A stretch of DNA of 64,000 nucleotides from Ceratotherium simum simum (lineage: Eukaryota; Chordata; Mammalia; Perissodactyla; Rhinocerotidae), in assembly GCF_000283155.1 (NCBI RefSeq), contig NW_004454210.1, forward strand, positions 488,759-552,758, read 5' to 3'. Below the pieces are notes generated by a model, which searched no databases, was not told where the DNA came from, and saw nothing but the letters and a program-made list of their open reading frames with translations. Position numbers and translations under genes: made by a program. How positions within the stretch are numbered: position 1 is the stretch's first letter; each line of letters opens with the position of its first letter. Of this stretch, positions 59,797 through 64,000 are shown in pieces.

Positions 59797-61225
59797 CTTC
59801 AGGTAACAGAGCCTGACTTTATTTCAAACACGTGATAATTACCAAATGCAGCCCAGGGGTGAGTTTTAGATGGTGAGTTCTTTGTGCAGACTTCTGATGG
59901 AGTTCCCTTAGTCTATCACTTTGTTCCCTGCCAATTTTTCCATATCAACCCTCTCTTCAAGTGTCTGACAGTGGGATCACAGGGTTACCTATGTCTACCA
60001 AATTGCCACTAGCATGTAGTTAGTGGCATACAGGTAAGGGATTCCCTAGGGCATGAGGGTTTTCATTTGTGAACTACATTTTGCAAAAATATTTTCCTTT
60101 TTATTTACTTGGCAACCTCAATGTTAGCTGGCAGATGTGCTTCTTTTCTCTCATTTCAAAAGGCATTCATAAGCAGACTTCAAAATGTTTTTCAGTACAA
60201 TAAAAAGTTATCTGGAAGAATAAATATGTGTACTTTAGCAAGCAGCCTTTCATTCATTTTCCTCATAAAGGCATTAATGCTATCACATGAAGTTATTAAC
60301 CCTATGCCAAAACTGGAACACAGAGCCACCCTATGTTTGAAAACTGCCCTGGGTTCAGTAGCACCTACTTGACTAATAGCTATGCACAGGAATAAAAAAC
60401 TGTAAATGCAACAAAATGACACAGGCAATTATACATGTAGAATATTCAGTGGCTACGGGTATTTTCATTTACTAAATACTATCACATATCAACTAAAGAA
60501 GTACAATGTCAGGGATGCAGAGGAAAAAAAATCAAATGGATCCCTAAATATTAAAAACTTTTATAAAACCGTAGGGCCTATACCTGAGGATAAAGCTGAA
60601 AACTTGAATACCCAGAGTGACCAGACAGATAAGGTGAATGAATGAAGCAGATTGGGTCTGAGATTTGTGGGACTGAAGCAAACACGAGAATGTATGTCCT
60701 CTCTGCAGGGGACAGTCATGCCTCAGGGGCAGCTGATTACTGCAATGGAGGAATGAAAGCTGACTGCAACTAGATATTCTGATTTCTCAAGGGAAGTGCA
60801 AAATCTTATTTTGGCAGCAAAATAAAAAAAGAATTTTAAAACACTATCTGAGCCATATACCTTCTTGCAGAATCCAACCTATGAGAAATTAGTTTGCACC
60901 ATCTGACAGATAAATTCATGAGGCAATTTAATCAAGATTTTCTGTAGATTTTAGTCTCTAAAACGTACTTGACTGGATATTATTTCATTTCAAAAGTTGC
61001 AACATATTTTATTTCCCATAGTGAAAATAAAGTTTACAGTTTTCAAAATCTGTGAAGTATTTAAAAAGATTTTATAAATATTTTACCTTCTTGTATATAC
61101 CCAACAAAATAGCTAGGAGAAAAGCTTGGGTAACAAAGCAGAAAAAAGATAAAGACTTGACAATATTCTCATTTTGGATGAACAGAAAAAAAAAGCCGCA
61201 AAATACACAAAGCCAATTTAGTTAC
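59797..61225. other. Intron 13 sequence beside exon 13
   Basis: Repeat-poor. Short open frames on the plus strand at 60109-60372 and 60406-60645 show no recognised motif or splice context; I do not call them genes. Confidence 0.4.
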
Positions 61226-61393
61226 CTGCATTATCTTTCTGAAAGGGTTTCTTCCCCACTGACAAGGATGCCTTAGTCACTGCCCTCTTACTGTAGATCC
61301 CCTCTTTATGTTTAATGTTAACAGATGTCAGGTCATCATCCCTTGTGCCTAGGACTTGAGCAGGGAAGTCTGGAGCAACGGCATCATTGGATC
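61226..61393 (-). CDS. ALMS1: ALMS1 exon 13 (partial CDS)
   Basis: The exon is 168 nt, phase 1 to phase 1. The acceptor reads ttttctgtag before GATCCAATGATG, and the donor is GCAG followed by gtaact. It contributes 55 full codons, beginning SNDAVAPDFPAQVLG and including the core KEGIYSKRAVTKA near residues 34-46, then KPFQKDNA at the end. This segment is hydrophilic and rich in K, D and S, with no membrane segment or catalytic motif, as expected of the disordered middle of ALMS1. It is paralogous to exons 14 and 15 and keeps the ancestral acceptor that exon 14 has lost. The numbering as exon 13 is inferred. Confidence 0.9.
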
Positions 61394-61459
61394 CTACAGA
61401 AAAATGGGAAAGTAGTATAATTAACACAAATATAGGCATGAAGTTGAAGAAAGATAAAA

Positions 61460-62095
61460 AATTTACCTCTTAAACCACTTCTATAAAAAAGGCACTACAC
61501 TGGTAGTGCTGTAGGGTAATCAGAAGGAGATGTCAGTCAAACTGAAGCTGTCAGATATGTACAATAAACTGCAACAATACAAGGCGGAGAAGCAAATGAT
61601 ATGAAAAGACATAAAGCAGAATATCAGTTCAGAAGGGAGACAATTTCCAGCTCAGGAAGGTTTTCAGAGGAAGGAAAAAATAAATTTATCTTGGAAAATA
61701 AGTAGGCTTTTTGAAATATGGAGAGGAAGGAAGAAGGGCATTTTAGGCAGAGGTTACAGCATTAGCAAAGATAAGGAGGCAGGAAAGCAAAGAGTATATA
61801 AGAACAGCAGACACTTCTGTGGTCAGGCTGGATTACAGAATACATTAAAGAGGGTGGTGGGAGAAATTAAAAAATAATTGTTTGGGACAAAATTCAGCAG
61901 GGCATGGAATCCACCAAGTGAAAAAGTATAAATTTTATTTTACATGAAATGCAACATCATTAAAGATTTTTTAATAAAGGGAAAATATAATCAGCTATGT
62001 TTTAGGAAGATTAATCTGACAATAATACAAGAGACAAAACACTGAAAGGAAAGTCTTACGTAATAAAGAAACAGAAGATTTGCAAGTAATTTTCT
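61460..62095 (-). mobile_element. L2 LINE fragment upstream of exon 13
   Basis: The plus strand reads acctcttaaaccacttctat, agggcattttaggcagaggt, ggaggcaggaaagc and ttgtttgggacaaaattcag. It starts about 70 bases from the acceptor. Collinear with 51030-51660. Confidence 0.7.
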
Positions 62096-62404
62096 TTTAA
62101 AATATGTTTCAATATTCCTATATTCACTGATAGGAGAAGTTTATTCAAGCCACATAGAAGAGGCAAAAGAACATCTTTGGACTTATAAGAGTTCGTAGAG
62201 AATTATCTTCTACAAAAATGTTTTTTCTTTCTAATCTGGGATTCTGTACTTCGTGCACATTCTGAGCACCTAAAACGTATATGGCAATAAGAGCTGGGTA
62301 AGTATCAGTCTCATCAGTACAGTGCAAATATAAATAAGCCATGAAGGACTTTTCAGGACAGACTGCAAGGATCCTACTAAGCCTTCTGAGTCATACGTAC
62401 AGAT

Positions 62405-62660
62405 TATATTGGTCTCCTCTCAGATTCTGTGGCACCCCTTTCTCTTATTTGCTCGCTACCTCTCTGACAAATCTTTAGTATCCTTTCTTCTACCAAATCT
62501 CTCAATGCTGGAGTTCCTCAAGGGGTCAGAACTGGGCTCTCTTCTCTTCCTGGGTGAACTCATTGATTTCCAATGTATGGAACACTATCTATATGCTGAG
62601 GACTAACAAACACATATCTCTAGCTGAAACCTTTCTTCTGAGCTTCAGATTCTAGCATTC
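62405..62660 (+). mobile_element. L2 LINE reverse-transcriptase fragment, sense
   Basis: The translation includes FLKGSELGSLLF and, 18 residues on, HYLYAED, corresponding to the L2/CR1 palm motifs with a changed YADD-type site. No longer coding beyond this. Confidence 0.75.
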
Positions 62661-62739
62661 AGGACACAGGTTGCCCTTACAGCATTTTTTGAAGAAATAG
62701 GCAAATGATGTCCCTTTCTCAATTAAAAGAATTTAAGTT

Positions 62740-62928
62740 GGGCCAGCCCTGGTGGCCTAGTGGTTGAGTTTGGCACACTCTGCTTTGGCCTCCCAGGTTT
62801 GAATCCCGGGCGCAGACCCACACCACTCGTCTATTAGTGGCCATGCTGTGGTGGTGGCCCACACACAAAATGTGGCAACAGATGATGTTAGCTCAGAGCA
62901 AATCTTGCTCAGCAAAAAAAAAAAAAAA
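62740..62928 (+). mobile_element. Older ERE-related SINE, sense
   Basis: ggccagccctggtggcctag, then gtttgaatcccgggcgcaga and ctcagcaaaa plus poly-A. The differing body suggests an older subfamily than the other copies. Diverged aaagaattta/aagaaattta flanks. Confidence 0.88.
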
Positions 62929-62929
62929 A

Positions 62930-63508
62930 GAAAGAAATTTATTATATATTATGGTACAACACAAACAACTGTACATGGGGGTCATTCTCCTCACAAATAC
63001 TTTCAGATACCAGAGTACACACATCACCAGCAGCATGCACATGCACACTCTTCACCACCACCCTTCGTTCTCCAAAAGAGGTGACTATGTCAGGTTCAGA
63101 GTCAGGTGGGAAACTATAATTAAGTCTCTGAGAGCAGTGGGTGGATGAGCAAGAGAATCAACCTCAGTGAAGCTGAGAGGCAGTTCAAAAAGAGTGTAGC
63201 TGCCCACATGTGCACATGCCAGTGAGCGTATGTGTACATATTATCCTGCATCTGTGCACAGCTGTAGGACGTGTAAGTGTGGATTTATGTCTAGAGCAGG
63301 AAGAGAGTTCACATTATTGCTTCAGAACTCTAATTGGAGATCTGGAGCCTTCATGCCGACCTGCGTGTTTTCATAAAAAACAGGATATGTTTATGAGGTG
63401 AATAGTGTCACCTCTACGTGGTGCCCTTGAGTATAACCACATTTATAAACTGACTCTGTCTACATTCAGCTGCAGATTTAACATCTCTACATGGATGTGG
63501 AAAAGGAA
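62930..63508. other. Intron 12 sequence, nothing recognised
   Basis: No ALMS1 exon 12 found on the minus strand and no clear repeat. Confidence 0.4.
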
Positions 63509-64000
63509 TCTCATTTTTTTTTTATTGATGCTTTAATAGTTTATAACATTGTGAAATTTTGGGTTGTACATCTTTGTTTGTCCATCACCATATATATGTC
63601 TCCCTTCACCCCTTGTGCCCACCCCCCACCCCCATTCCCCCTGGTAACCACAGTACAGTTTTCTCTGTTCATGTGTTGGTTTATGTTCCACATATGAGTG
63701 AGATCATACAGTGTTTGTCTTTCTCTATCTGGCTTATTTTGCTTAACATAATACCCTCCAGGCCCATCCATGTTGTTCCAAATGGGACGATTTTGTCGTT
63801 TTTATGGCTGAGTAGTATTCCATTGTATATATATAAACTACATCTTCTCGATCGAATCATCAGTTGAGAACATTTAGGTTGCTTCCACTTCTTGGCTATA
63901 GTGAATAATGCTGCAATGAACATAGGGGTGCATAAGCCTCTTTGGATTGTTGATTTCAGGTTCGTTGGATAGATTCCCAGTAATGGGATAGCTGGATCAT
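63509..64000 (-). mobile_element. Young LINE-1 3' end, antisense, running out of the window
   Basis: Poly-T at 63515-63524 followed by the L1 3' UTR complement (acaccccttgtgcccacc-like region, ggtaaccacagtacag) and cattgtatatatataaacta. Low divergence suggests a young copy. Its body lies beyond position 64000. Confidence 0.85.

Larger units (their letters stand above)
27931..61393 (-). other. ALMS1: ALMS1 partial gene: exons 13-16 with introns 13-15
   Basis: Four minus-strand exons of 168, 138, 171 and 1169 nt join in one open frame. Exons 13-15 start and end in phase 1. Exon 16 starts in phase 1 and ends in phase 0. The joined product matches the order of segments I remember for mammalian ALMS1 just before its C-terminal domain. 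Introns 13, 14 and 15 measure 8180, 1938 and 21699 nt. Intron 12 and intron 16 run out of the window. ALMS1 is a very large protein of centrosomes and basal bodies needed for ciliary function. Exon numbers are inferred from the human gene structure, not counted here. Intact frame, splice sites and introns argue against a retrocopy. No promoter or polyadenylation site of the gene lies in the window. Confidence 0.93.

Noticed and set aside
60406..60645. Small gene or extra ALMS1 exon
   Set aside because: It is on the strand opposite to ALMS1, lacks splice signals and has no resemblance to the neighbouring exons.
1..64000. CRISPR arrays, operons, prophage or other prokaryotic systems
   Set aside because: Periodic spacer arrays, tightly packed frames and ribosome binding sites are absent. 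Every multi-copy sequence is explained by SINEs, LINEs, LTRs or simple repeats.

Overview
This window is mammalian nuclear DNA, most likely from a perissodactyl and probably an equid. Sixteen copies of the tRNA-derived SINE that I know from horses (ERE type) are scattered through it on both strands, and the younger LINE-1 copies are of the matching type. It is AT-rich, intron-dominated and packed with nested retrotransposons. There is no bacterial, viral or operon-like organisation. One run of exactly 100 N (19956-20055) marks an assembly gap.

The only gene I can support is ALMS1 (Alström syndrome protein 1, a centrosome and ciliary basal-body protein) on the minus strand. Four consecutive coding exons are present: 61393-61226, 53045-52908, 50969-50799 and 29099-27931. 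I number them 13, 14, 15 and 16 on the assumption that the 1.17-kb exon is the large exon 16 of the human gene. All four have plausible AG/GT splice sites, join in one frame without a stop, and encode about 549 residues of the C-terminal third of the protein. The earlier exons lie above 64000. The exons for the C-terminal ALMS motif lie below position 1, and I found none of them in the 27.9 kb of intron 16 seen here.

Exons 13, 14 and 15 are related to each other. They share a core resembling KEgIySKRaV, similar ends and phase 1-1 boundaries. An ancient L2 element on the gene's own strand begins about 70-115 bases before each of them. Exon 14 appears to have lost the ancestral acceptor by an AG-to-GG change and now uses an AG 24 bases further in. 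A fourth copy of the flanking intron, without a recognisable exon, sits in intron 15 at about 32840-36130.

Layout: 1-27930 is intron 16, with L1 fragments, seven EREs and a three-level nest (old near-full-length L1 at 13.9-24.7 kb, interrupted by a younger L1 at 16.9-21.4 kb, itself hit by two EREs). 27931-29099 is exon 16. 29100-50798 is intron 15, with L1s, L2 pieces, two solo-LTR candidates, an isolated L1 5'UTR fragment and a non-ERE tRNA-type SINE. 50799-53045 holds exons 15 and 14. 53046-61225 is intron 13, mostly antisense old L1 with one LTR and a microsatellite. 61226-61393 is exon 13. 61394-64000 is intron 12, with L2, an ERE and the 3' end of a young antisense L1. Repeat boundaries are read by eye and are approximate unless target-site duplications are given.
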